From DATGZH01 sp035297265 (lineage in GTDB: Bacteria > Actinomycetota > Acidimicrobiia > Acidimicrobiales > RAAP-2): a stretch of 64,000 nt of DNA. The position numbers and the translations under genes are program-made. Each line of letters starts with the position of its first letter. Position 1 is the stretch's first letter. The notes under the pieces were generated by a model. It did not search any database, was not told the origin of the DNA, and worked only from the letters and a program-made list of their open reading frames with translations. The DNA lies in assembly GCA_035297265.1 (NCBI GenBank), contig DATGZH010000053.1:1-64000 (forward strand). Direction: 5' to 3'. Positions 42,171 to 50,314 of the stretch are shown piece after piece.

Positions 42171-43072
42171 GCCTGCCCGCTCTCGATGATCGGCGTGAAG
42201 GCCGAGCGGGGCGGGTCCGCCTGGAACTGGTACTGCGAGGCCAGCTGCGGTGCGGTCCAGACGTGGAGCATGAAGTAGGTCGTCTCTTTGTGCGTGCCGA
42301 CCGTGCAGGTGCCGGTGGCGGTGGTCCTCCCGACGAGCTGGTGGTCGGTGTTCAGGCAGAGGTTGTCGTGGGCGTGCCACTGGGTGAGGGGCCCGCCGAC
42401 GTCCGGGCCGACCTGGCAGGGGGCCGGACCGAGGAACATGGCCCCGATGAGCACCGGCCCGTCGACCGTGTTGGCGAACATGAGCGCCGAGGGGTGGGCC
42501 GGGTCGAGCACGTCATGGCCGGCGATGACCGCAAAGTCCATGTAGTGCTCGTAGGCCGCCCGGGTCCGGCCGCCCGGCGACAGCGGCACGTAGCCGGCGT
42601 TCTCGGCCGCCGAAAGGTTGGCGTACTGGGCCACGTCCTTCGTGGTCTCCGCCACGAGCTGGTTGGCCGCGGCCTGCTCGGCGGCGGTCGGCTTCCCCGA
42701 GGGGACGGGGGCCATGACCATGCCGTCGGGCATCGTGGTCGTGCCCTTCACGTTCGGGCAGATGTCCGAGGCCGTCGTGACGGCCGAGGTGCCGCCATCG
42801 GTGGCCGTCGGCGTCTTGGCCATGTTCTTCATGTTGGCCGCGGCGCCCGACGTGGCCCCGGTGCCGGCGCCACTCGTCGACTGGATGGCCGCCGACGCGG
42901 GGGCGTTCGAGTGGTCCAGCACCCGCACGCTCTGGGTGGCGTCCGACAGGGTGGCGCCGACGAGCACCATCCCACCGGCCAGACCGACCACCGCCACCGA
43001 AGCCAGCCAGAGCCTGGCCGCCGCCGACCTCGTGGCCCCTCCCCTTCCCGCTCCCTCCACGGTCCTCCGCAT
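42167..43072 (-). CDS. Secreted His/Met-containing protein of unknown function
   Basis: 301 residues. Basic start, signal/anchor helix LWLASVAVVGLAGGMVLVG, then a Ser/Thr/Ala linker with NMKNMAKT. The core (from ~120) contains ETTKDVAQYANLSAAENAGY, EHYMDFAVIAGHDVLDPAHP, GAMFLGPAPC and LTQWHAHDNLCLNTDHQ. Clustered His (WHAH, DH) and Met suggest metal, perhaps copper, binding. I cannot name the family. Coupled to the membrane protein by a 4-base overlap. Confidence 0.65.
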   Translation of the reverse strand: MRRTVEGAGRGGATRSAAARLWLASVAVVGLAGGMVLVGATLSDATQSVRVLDHSNAPASAAIQSTSGAGTGATSGAAANMKNMAKTPTATDGGTSAVTTASDICPNVKGTTTMPDGMVMAPVPSGKPTAAEQAAANQLVAETTKDVAQYANLSAAENAGYVPLSPGGRTRAAYEHYMDFAVIAGHDVLDPAHPSALMFANTVDGPVLIGAMFLGPAPCQVGPDVGGPLTQWHAHDNLCLNTDHQLVGRTTATGTCTVGTHKETTYFMLHVWTAPQLASQYQFQADPPRSAFTPIIESGQA

Positions 43073-43220
43073 TGCTGCTCCTCTCGCGTGGGCGCCGCGC
43101 CCACTGGCAACAGCATCGGGGACCGACGTAAGAACCAGGTCAGACCGGTGTTAGGGAACGATGAGCGCTCGCGCCGCAAACAGCGCCGCCAGCGGGTGTT
43201 CGGGGGCGACCCTCAGGGCG

Positions 43221-43283
43221 GCGGCCCGAGACCCCCCCGGACCCGGGGGCGACCGGCCCACCACCGCGCGCCGCTCGGGCCGC
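43221..43283 (-). terminator. Structured element after the DUF427 gene
   Basis: GCGGCCCGAG (43221-43230) pairs perfectly with CTCGGGCCGC (43274-43283); the enclosed 43 bases hold a second C-run/G-run hairpin (43232-43249). It lies ~50 bases past the stop of the DUF427 gene and before the next minus-strand start. Likely a terminator or mRNA-end stabiliser. Confidence 0.5.
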
Positions 43284-43335
43284 GGCGGGACGGCGGGCGG
43301 TGCTCAGCCGGCGCGCCTCCCCTGGCGTCGCGGCT

Positions 43336-44091
43336 TCAGCTGAAGGCGGTCTTCGGACGCTCGCTTCGGACCCCGTCGACGTACTGGTCCACCCGCTCGG
43401 CGTAGAAGCAGGCCAGGCCGGCGATCTTCTGGCTCTCGGGGAGGGGGGTCCGGTAGGTCCAGACAAGGTCCTCGTAGGTCTTCCCGCCCACCCGGAGCGA
43501 CCAGTAGCCGGCCGTGCCCTTGTAGGGGCAGTGGCTCTCGGTCGAGGAGGGCACGAGGAGGTCGAGGCGGACGTCGGGGAGCGGCAGGTAGTAGCGCGGC
43601 GGGAGGCCCGTCTCGAAGAGGATGTGGGGCCGGTCGGACTCGGCCACCGTGACCCCGTCGACCTCGATCCGCACGTGCCGGGAGCTGGCCAGGACGTCGA
43701 CCCGGGTGTAGGGGTCACGCGGGTGGGTGTAGACGGGTTCGTCCTCCTCCAGCCACTCGTCCATGGACCCCCAGTCGAGCCGGACCGTCGAGCGGAGCGC
43801 CTCGATGGGGGAGTCGGGGTAGCGGAGGGCCGCCCCGTTCGCCGTGCCGGCACCGACGACGACGTCGTGGACGACGGCGTCACCCCGGCTCGGCGAGTGC
43901 GTCGTCTCCCCGGTGGCCACGAGCTTGGCCCGGACGTCGGCCTCGGGTAGGTAGTAGGCGGGGTAGTGGGGGTTCTCCCAGACATAGAGCGGGGCCACGG
44001 TGTCGGCCACGAGCTCGCCGGCCAGGTAGGCCCGCACCCGCTTGTGCCCCTGCTCGACCCGGACCCTCCCGCGTGCCGTGCCCTCACTCAT
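43336..44091 (-). CDS. Tandem DUF427 domain protein
   Basis: 251 residues with two DUF427 (NTP_transf_9) domains. First, ~5-115: HKRVRAYLAGELVADTVAPLYVWENPHYPAYYLPEADV. Second, ~140-240: RHVRIEVDGVTVAESDRPHILFETGLPPRYYLPLPDV then SHCPYKGTAGYWSL. Each repeats the RV-G-VAD-P-YLP pattern. The fold is a small beta barrel; the function is unknown despite the 'nucleotidyltransferase' label in some databases. ATG 44091 follows GAGGAGG. Confidence 0.88.
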   Translation of the reverse strand: MSEGTARGRVRVEQGHKRVRAYLAGELVADTVAPLYVWENPHYPAYYLPEADVRAKLVATGETTHSPSRGDAVVHDVVVGAGTANGAALRYPDSPIEALRSTVRLDWGSMDEWLEEDEPVYTHPRDPYTRVDVLASSRHVRIEVDGVTVAESDRPHILFETGLPPRYYLPLPDVRLDLLVPSSTESHCPYKGTAGYWSLRVGGKTYEDLVWTYRTPLPESQKIAGLACFYAERVDQYVDGVRSERPKTAFS

Positions 44092-44284
44092 CTGCGGGTC
44101 CTCCTCGGTGGCCGTGGGATGTTCCGCCCGGCTCCGTTCTACCGGGAAGGTCGACGTCGTCGCGCCGGTCGTCCGACCGCCGGACGCGACACTGGCCGGG
44201 CGAACCCGGCCAGTGTCGTCCGACACGTCCTGCTGACCAGCGGTCCCTCCGGCCGTCGGGCTGAGTCGCCGGGGGAACCGCTCG

Positions 44285-45958
44285 TCAGCAGCTGTCCGTG
44301 CCTGTGCTGTCGAACCCCTTGGCCTGCCACTGCGACCAGGACAAGAGGGCGGCGCTCGTCTGCAGCCCGCTCCCGGCCAGGTCGCCCCAGAGGAAGGAGC
44401 CGCAGCCGTAGGTGTTCTCGGTGAAGCTGACGTTGCTCTTGAACACCGAGCCGTCACAGGCCGCCGCGCTGCACTGCCCGACGCCGTTGCGCACGAGCGC
44501 GGTGCCGACGCCCTCGATGACGTTGCCGGCGACGTCGACGTTGGCCACGGGGAACTGCGCGGCCCGGGAGTCCTGGTAGACGAGGACACCGGACTTGGCC
44601 AGGACGTCGGTGATCGTGTTGTCGTTGGCGGTGAGGTTGTGGCACGAGATGCAGGCGAGGACGGCCACGCCGTCGGCCCCGTCACCTTGCATCACGTCGT
44701 CGGCCACCGTGACGTAGCCGCTGACCTCGACGCGGACAGCGGCCCCGGTGTTGTCGTTGATGGTGTCGTGCTCGACCACGTCGGGGTCGGCCGCCGTACC
44801 CGACCGGCCGTCGAACCAGACGCCCGGCCCGTTGTTGGCGCTGATGGCGTCGTTCGTGATCGTGGCACCGGCAGTGTCGGTGAGCTTGATGCCGCCGCAC
44901 TCGCCTGGGTCGGTGCAGACGTTCCGGGTGTCGTTGTCGACGATGGTGTCGTTCTCGATGGTCGTCGAGCCCTGGTCACCGTTGCCCCCGCCGATGCCCA
45001 GCCGGCCGTTGTGGTCGATCGTGGAGCTCTCGATCACGATGCCGCCGCTGGCCGTGATGCCCCGGCTGTAGCTCCCGGTGACCTGGACCCGGTCGACCGT
45101 CCAGTTGGCCGCCGATCCCGACTGGTGCCCGCAGTTGCAGGCCGGGTCGATCACGGCGTGCTGCTCGGGGTCGGCGCACCCGGTGCCGCAGTTCTGGTCG
45201 TAGTTGCGGATCACGAGGAGGCCGCCGCTCGGACCGCTGATGACGACGCCGTTCTCGTCGCTCCAACGGAGGCCGGCGTGGAAGGCGTCGCGGAGCTGGG
45301 TGCACGAGGCACAGCCGTAGCCGCCGTCGAGGACCGCCCCGGGGTCGGCCTCGAAGACGTCGCCGGCCTTGGGCTCGACGGAGAAGTCGCCCGCGTGGAC
45401 CCCGCCCGCGATCTCAAAGGTGGTGCCGGCCGGCTCCTGTTGCACGAGGGCCCCCGCGTCGGTGCTCGTGCCGATCACGACCGGCGTGCCCGTGACCGCG
45501 GCGGCCGTGAGCCGCAGCCGGCCCGTCCGCCCGGTGCTGCCCGTCGTGAGGTTGGCCCTGGTGTGCACGTCGGTGTGCCCGGTCGAGGTCGGGGCGACTG
45601 TGCCGCCCGAGACGCTCCCTGTCTGCTCGCTCGGGGGCTGCCCGGACACCGCGCCCGGCACCGTCCCGGTGGCGGGCGGCGTCGGCGTCGTCGAGACCGC
45701 TGGCGTGGTCGTCACGTCGGCCGTCCGCCTCTGGTGGAGGTGGGTCCGGCCGGTGGCTGCGGGCGCCGTGGTGCTGCCGGCGCCCGGCGTGCCGGTGGTC
45801 GCCGCGGCGGCCTGGCGGGCCTTCGCCCCGTGGGCGGCGCCAGCGGCGTCGGGGGCGACGGTGGCGGCGAGGACAGCGACGGGGAGGGCGAGCACGGCCA
45901 GTGTGACCTGGCGGCGGGCCGACCCTGGCAGCCGTCGTTGCCTCTCTGCTCCGTGCAC
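44285..45958 (-). CDS. Secreted right-handed parallel beta-helix protein
   Basis: 557 residues. Basic start and signal helix VTLAVLALPVAVLAATVAP ending AAGAAHG, then a ~110-residue Thr/Pro/Gly-rich linker. From ~160 the beta-helix begins (GTTFEIAGGVHAGDFSVEPK) with about ten rungs, e.g. GGIVIESSTIDHNGRLGIGG, TTIENDTIVDND, ATITNDAISANNGPGVWFDG. Several Cys pairs (GCASC, CGTGC, CNC, CISC) probably brace the coils. Such folds usually bind or cleave polysaccharides; no catalytic set was recognised. GTG 45958 chosen because it starts the signal peptide. Confidence 0.75.
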   Translation of the reverse strand: MHGAERQRRLPGSARRQVTLAVLALPVAVLAATVAPDAAGAAHGAKARQAAAATTGTPGAGSTTAPAATGRTHLHQRRTADVTTTPAVSTTPTPPATGTVPGAVSGQPPSEQTGSVSGGTVAPTSTGHTDVHTRANLTTGSTGRTGRLRLTAAAVTGTPVVIGTSTDAGALVQQEPAGTTFEIAGGVHAGDFSVEPKAGDVFEADPGAVLDGGYGCASCTQLRDAFHAGLRWSDENGVVISGPSGGLLVIRNYDQNCGTGCADPEQHAVIDPACNCGHQSGSAANWTVDRVQVTGSYSRGITASGGIVIESSTIDHNGRLGIGGGNGDQGSTTIENDTIVDNDTRNVCTDPGECGGIKLTDTAGATITNDAISANNGPGVWFDGRSGTAADPDVVEHDTINDNTGAAVRVEVSGYVTVADDVMQGDGADGVAVLACISCHNLTANDNTITDVLAKSGVLVYQDSRAAQFPVANVDVAGNVIEGVGTALVRNGVGQCSAAACDGSVFKSNVSFTENTYGCGSFLWGDLAGSGLQTSAALLSWSQWQAKGFDSTGTDSC

Positions 45959-46258
45959 CTCGTCCCTTCCGCGACGCGGGCTCGCAGCGGCTCCGCCAGG
46001 TGCGGCCCACTGCCCGCACCAGCCACCATCGACCCCCTCGGTCTTCCCTCTAGCCTGAGCCCGAGCCGGCCCTCCGACCAGGTCCAAAGACGGGGAGTTG
46101 CCTGGTGCGGAGCGCCCGATTCGCCATGGGCCGGCGGGCCCCCGCCCCGTGGCGTGAATGGGCTATCGAGCCTGCGAGCGGGGCCGGCGCGCCCGGGGGC
46201 CCTCTGCCAAGCTGGGGGTCGCGCGGGGCCGGCGTGCGGTCCCGGGGGAGGTGCGAGC

Positions 46259-47320
46259 GTGAGCGACCTGCCGAGCACCATGCCGGCCGCCGTCTACCGC
46301 GAGCCCGGCCGGATCGAGCTCGAGGAGCGGGCCGTGCCCGACCTCGGCCCGGACCAGGTCCTCGTCGAGGTGGGCCACTGCGGCATCTGCGGGTCGGACA
46401 TCCACCTCATGCACGAGGGCTGGGGCCAGAAGAACACGGTCGAGGGCCACGAGTGGAGCGGGGTGATCGCGGCGATCGGCCCGGAGGTCGAGGGGTGGCA
46501 GGTCGGCGACCAGGTCGTCGGGGGACCGTCACCCAAGTGCGGGCACTGCCGTCGGTGCCTCGAGGGCAAGCCGTCGCAGTGCTACAACCGCCGCGGCTCG
46601 GTGGCCGAGTCCTTCGACGGCGCCTTCGCCCGTTACGTGCGGTCCAGGGCCATCTCGATCCACCGGGTGCCGCCGGGGCTCTCCCTCCGCGAGGCGGCCC
46701 TCACCGAGCCGCTCGCCGTGGCCCTCCATGGCATCACCCGGTCGGGGGCGGGGCCCGAGGACGCCATCATGGTCTTCGGCGCCGGGCCGATCGGCGCCCT
46801 CACGCTGGCGGCCGTGAAGGCCAAGGGGCTCGGCCCGGTCACCGTCGTCGAGCCGGGGGAGCGGCGACGTCAGCTCGCCCGGGACCTCGGGGCCGACAAG
46901 GTGGTCGAGCCGGGCGACCTCGAGAACTTCCCGGCCTGGCAGCCCGAGCGCTTGGCCGACGAGCCGGCCGACGTCGTCCTCGAGTGCTCGGGGAAGAAGG
47001 CGGCCATGGAGGCCGGCTTCCATCAGCTGAACCGGGGGGGCCAGCTCGTCTTCGTCGGGGCGGGCATGGAGCCACCGACGTTCGACCCGAACCGGATGCT
47101 CCTGAACGAGCTGCACGTCTGCGGCTCGTTCGTCTACGACCTCGGCGGCTTCGACCGGGCCCTCGAGCTCCTGGCCTCGGGGGCCATGCCGACCGACCGA
47201 CTCCTCGAGCCCGTCGACGTCCCGCTCGAGGGCCTGAGCGAGGCCCTCCGGGGTCTCTACGAGGGCGAGCTCCCGGGCAAGGCCCTCGTAGCACCGAGCC
47301 TGTCTGTCACGAGCACTTAG
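46259..47320 (+). CDS. Zinc-dependent medium-chain alcohol dehydrogenase
   Basis: 353 residues. Catalytic zinc ligands in VGHCGICGSDIHLMHEGWG and VEGHEWSG; the structural-zinc lobe CGHCRRCLEGKPSQC has all four Cys. Rossmann motif VFGAGPIGALTLAAVKAKG with VVEPGERR after it. Resembles sorbitol/threonine/butanediol dehydrogenases; substrate not resolved. GTG 46259 follows GGGGGAGG. The VOC gene starts 8 bases after its stop, so they form an operon. Confidence 0.92.
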   Translation: MSDLPSTMPAAVYREPGRIELEERAVPDLGPDQVLVEVGHCGICGSDIHLMHEGWGQKNTVEGHEWSGVIAAIGPEVEGWQVGDQVVGGPSPKCGHCRRCLEGKPSQCYNRRGSVAESFDGAFARYVRSRAISIHRVPPGLSLREAALTEPLAVALHGITRSGAGPEDAIMVFGAGPIGALTLAAVKAKGLGPVTVVEPGERRRQLARDLGADKVVEPGDLENFPAWQPERLADEPADVVLECSGKKAAMEAGFHQLNRGGQLVFVGAGMEPPTFDPNRMLLNELHVCGSFVYDLGGFDRALELLASGAMPTDRLLEPVDVPLEGLSEALRGLYEGELPGKALVAPSLSVTST

Positions 47321-47328
47321 GGGGAACC

Positions 47329-47814
47329 ATGCCGCACCGCTACTACCCGTCGGGGACACCCAAGTTCAACCACGTGGCCATGAGCGTCCCGGCCGACCTC
47401 CTCGACGAGAAGAACCGGGCCAACATCTGCACGTTCTGGAGCCAGGTCTTCGGGTTCGACGAGATGGAGGTCATGACCATCGACCGCAAGCGGCTCATCC
47501 TCGGCTGCGTGCACTGGGACCAGTTCATCTTCCTGATCGCCCAGGACGACCCGATGCAGTGCCCGCGGATGGACCACTTCGGGCTGGCCGTGGGCAGCCG
47601 GGAGGAGCTCGAGGGGGTCCAGGAGCGCACCCTCGCCTACCAACAGAAGGACGACCGGGTCGACCTCATCCCGCTCCACGAGGACGACCAGGGGGTGGTG
47701 AAGATCCACTCCCTCTACGTCCGCTACCTCCTGCCCATGATGTGCGAGCTGCAGTGGTGGGAGTTCCCGTCGCCGGAGTCGCCCACCGAGGAGGCTTCCG
47801 CGACAGTCCGGTGA
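47329..47814 (+). CDS. VOC family protein paired with the alcohol dehydrogenase
   Basis: 161 residues, a single VOC-type unit: KFNHVAMSVPADLLDEKNRA, FWSQVFGFDEMEVMTIDRKR, MDHFGLAVGSREELEGV, and MMCELQWWEF at the end, with candidate metal ligands in FNHVAM, MDHFGL and CELQWW. Operonic spacing suggests that it acts on the product or substrate of the dehydrogenase. GGGGGAA precedes ATG 47329. Confidence 0.8.
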   Translation: MPHRYYPSGTPKFNHVAMSVPADLLDEKNRANICTFWSQVFGFDEMEVMTIDRKRLILGCVHWDQFIFLIAQDDPMQCPRMDHFGLAVGSREELEGVQERTLAYQQKDDRVDLIPLHEDDQGVVKIHSLYVRYLLPMMCELQWWEFPSPESPTEEASATVR

Positions 47815-47860
47815 CGGCTCACCACCGCTGTCACGTCCGACGCGGGACCGTCGCCAAGAG

Positions 47861-47904
47861 TTCATGGTGCGTTGGTGGATTCTTCGCGGCCTTTTATGTT
47901 CGCG
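47861..47904 (+). promoter_or_regulatory. Possible PhoP (PHO-box-like) site before phospholipase C
   Basis: Four 11-base units in phase: GTTCATGGTGC, GTTGGTGGATT, CTTCGCGGCCT, TTTATGTTCGC. The first two resemble the actinobacterial PHO box unit GTTCACC plus four bases. They lie ~165 bases before the start of a secreted phosphoesterase, a typical phosphate-starvation target. Match is loose. Confidence 0.3.
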
Positions 47905-48068
47905 TAACGGCACGATGACCGGTCGCGGAGAACGGTCGTCGGAGCAACCGGTCGGTCCTTCGCGACCTTCCGTCAGGCCGGAGCTGCTCGGCGCGTCTTG
48001 GCGCGCCCGGTCGGCTGCCGCCTGAAGTAGCTCAGCCCCGCAGCACCCCCGACGAGAGAGGAACCACG

Positions 48069-49754
48069 ATGAAGCGAAGGTTGCTGTCGACGCGCGCGGC
48101 CGCAGCCGGTGCGGTCGCCATGACCGCGTCGGTACTGGTCGGCGTGGTGGGAGTCGGCACGGCACAAGCCGCCGCCACTCCCCGCTCGCCCATCCAACAC
48201 CTGGTGGTCATCTTCCAGGAGAACGTGTCGTTCGACCACTACTTCGGCACGTACCCGGTGGCCGCCAACACTTCGGGTCAGCCGTTCTACGCGGCCAAGG
48301 GCACGCCGGCGGTCAACGGCCTCACGCCGAGCCTCCTCGGGGCCAACCCGAACGGGGCCAACCCGCGGCGGTTGGACCCCTCGAACATCAACGACCTCCT
48401 CACCTGCGACCAGGACCACGACTACACGGCCGAGCAGCAGGCCTTCGACGGCGGGCTGATGGACAAGTTCCCGGAATTCACCGGCACCGGTGGCGGGACG
48501 AGCCCGACAGGCCAGCCGTGCCAGGCGAGTGACGTCATGAACTACTACGACGGCAACTCCGTCACCGCGTTGTGGAACTACGCCCAGCACTTCGCCATGA
48601 GCGACAACTCCTTCGGGACCACCTTCGGCCCGTCGGCGCCGGGTGCCATCAACCTCGTCTCCGGCGACACGAACGGCGTGGGCAAGGCCATCCGGGGCGC
48701 GGCCACCGACGGCGACATCGTGGCCGACGGCAAGGGCGGCTCCACGCTCATCAGCGATGCGCAGCCCTACTACGACGACTGCTCGAGCCGTGACGCCGTC
48801 ACCATGACCGGCACCAATATCGGCAACGAGCTGAACAGCGCCGGCCTCTCCTGGGGCTGGTTCGAGGGCGGCTTCACGCCGACCACCCCGTACTCGGGCC
48901 CGGGGGACTCGGTCGTCTCCTACGACCCCGAGAACGTCACCGGTCGCGCCGCCTGCGGCGCCTCCCACCCGATCGGCGCGGCCCTCGGCGGCACTGGCCA
49001 GTGGGGCACCAAGGCCGACTACATCCCGCACCACGAGCCGTTCCAGTACTACGCCTCGACGGCCAACCCGCACCACCTGGCGCCCACGTCGCTCTCGGCG
49101 GTCGGGACGGACACGGCCAGCCCGGGTCAGTTCGACACGGCCAACCACAACTACGACGTCAGCTGGTTCAACCAGCTGGTCTCGGCCATCGGCAACGGCA
49201 CGATGCCGCCCTCCAGCCTCCCGGCCGTGAGCTTCCTCAAGGCCCCCGGCTACGAGGACGGGCACGCGGGCTACTCGGACCCGATCGACGAGCAGAACTT
49301 CGTCGTCAACGAGATCAACTCGCTCGAGGCCCTGCCGACCTGGTCGAGCACCGCGGTGGTCATCGCCTACGACGACTCGGACGGCTTCTACGACCACGTC
49401 TACAGCGGGATCCACAACCCGTCGCAGACGAGCGCCGACGCCCTCACCGGCGCTGGCCAGTGCGGCTCGGGCAACAACCCGCTCGGCGGGGCCCAAGGGC
49501 GCTGCGGCTACGGCCCCCGCCTGCCGCTGCTCGTCATCTCGCCGTGGGCCAAGGGCAACTACGTGAGCCACAAGCTGACGGACCAGTCCTCGATCATCAA
49601 GTTCATCCAGTGGAACTGGCATCTCCCGAAGATCCCCAGTTCCTTCGCCACCATCGCCGGCTCGCTGAACAACATGTTCAACTTCAAGACCGGCACGGCG
49701 TCGAACAGCGCCCTCTTCCTCAACCCGGAGACCGGGCAACCGGCCCTGCCGTAG
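48069..49754 (+). CDS. Secreted phospholipase C / acid phosphatase-type phosphoesterase
   Basis: 561 residues. Signal peptide to about GTAQAAA. The phosphoesterase family motifs are IQHLVVIFQENVSFDHYFGTYP (Glu/Asn metal site), SDNSFGTTFGPSAPGAINLVSG, EDGHAGYSDPIDEQNFV and VVIAYDDSDGFYDHV (Asp/Asp/His metal ligands), then PLLVISPWAKGNYVSHKLTDQ. The set is complete, so the enzyme should hydrolyse phospholipids or phosphomonoesters outside the cell. A perfect terminator follows and a possible PHO box precedes it. Confidence 0.92.
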   Translation: MKRRLLSTRAAAAGAVAMTASVLVGVVGVGTAQAAATPRSPIQHLVVIFQENVSFDHYFGTYPVAANTSGQPFYAAKGTPAVNGLTPSLLGANPNGANPRRLDPSNINDLLTCDQDHDYTAEQQAFDGGLMDKFPEFTGTGGGTSPTGQPCQASDVMNYYDGNSVTALWNYAQHFAMSDNSFGTTFGPSAPGAINLVSGDTNGVGKAIRGAATDGDIVADGKGGSTLISDAQPYYDDCSSRDAVTMTGTNIGNELNSAGLSWGWFEGGFTPTTPYSGPGDSVVSYDPENVTGRAACGASHPIGAALGGTGQWGTKADYIPHHEPFQYYASTANPHHLAPTSLSAVGTDTASPGQFDTANHNYDVSWFNQLVSAIGNGTMPPSSLPAVSFLKAPGYEDGHAGYSDPIDEQNFVVNEINSLEALPTWSSTAVVIAYDDSDGFYDHVYSGIHNPSQTSADALTGAGQCGSGNNPLGGAQGRCGYGPRLPLLVISPWAKGNYVSHKLTDQSSIIKFIQWNWHLPKIPSSFATIAGSLNNMFNFKTGTASNSALFLNPETGQPALP

Positions 49755-49800
49755 GGGAGGGTGTGCGGTCGTCCGTCGGCCGCACGGAGCCACACGACAA

Positions 49801-49828
49801 GCCCCGGGCTGCTCGCGCAGCCCGGGGC
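49801..49828 (+). terminator. Perfect hairpin terminator after phospholipase C
   Basis: GCCCCGGGCTGC-TCGC-GCAGCCCGGGGC: 12 perfect pairs with a 4-base loop, 46 bases past the stop. No T-run. Confidence 0.8.
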
Positions 49829-50314
49829 GCGTCGCGTCAGGCGCCGGGTCGGGGGATCATGACGTCCGGTTGGGGTACCCGCTCAGGGCCGTCACGCCCG
49901 GTCGCACTGGGGGTGGTGGAGCGGGCGGACCAGGTGGTGTCACTCGAGACCGCGCGAGGAACATCCCCACCGAGGCTCTCAGGCGCCATCGGCGGACCGC
50001 CGGTCCTCCTGTCCAGGTCCTCCCCCACCGGCCGTCCATACGTCTGGGGCCGCCCGATGTGACAGCCGTAGACCGAAAATCCTCGGTCGAGCCTGAAATC
50101 CGGCCCAAGCCGGCCCGAACGGGCAGGCCAATGACGCAGATGGGCCAGCGTGAAAGACCATCTGTGTCTGTCGGGTCCCCCCGGCGGGCACCGAGAATGG
50201 GTGGGTGCTGAGTCGGGCCAGCGCGAGGGGCCGCTGGCGCCCCGCGACGTCGTCGACCACCCAACGCCACCGAGGGCCGGTGCGGCGGCTGCGCCGCGCC
50301 CCGGCGTGAGTCTC
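49829..50314. other. Long leader/intergenic region before the signalling cluster
   Basis: About 490 bases with no supported gene. It presumably holds the promoter of the cluster. A small hairpin GACCGA-AAATCC-TCGGTC lies near 50080-50097 in a slightly A/T-richer patch that could be a promoter. No riboswitch that I know was fitted. Confidence 0.4.

Noticed and set aside
44639..46258. Long open frame upstream of and in frame with the alcohol dehydrogenase
   Set aside because: It is a shadow of the minus-strand beta-helix gene; the dehydrogenase has its own ribosome site and GTG at 46259.
49970..49987. CCTGAGAG on the minus strand, resembling part of a TPP riboswitch
   Set aside because: The remaining conserved helices and the thiamine-box order are missing, and no thiamine gene is nearby.
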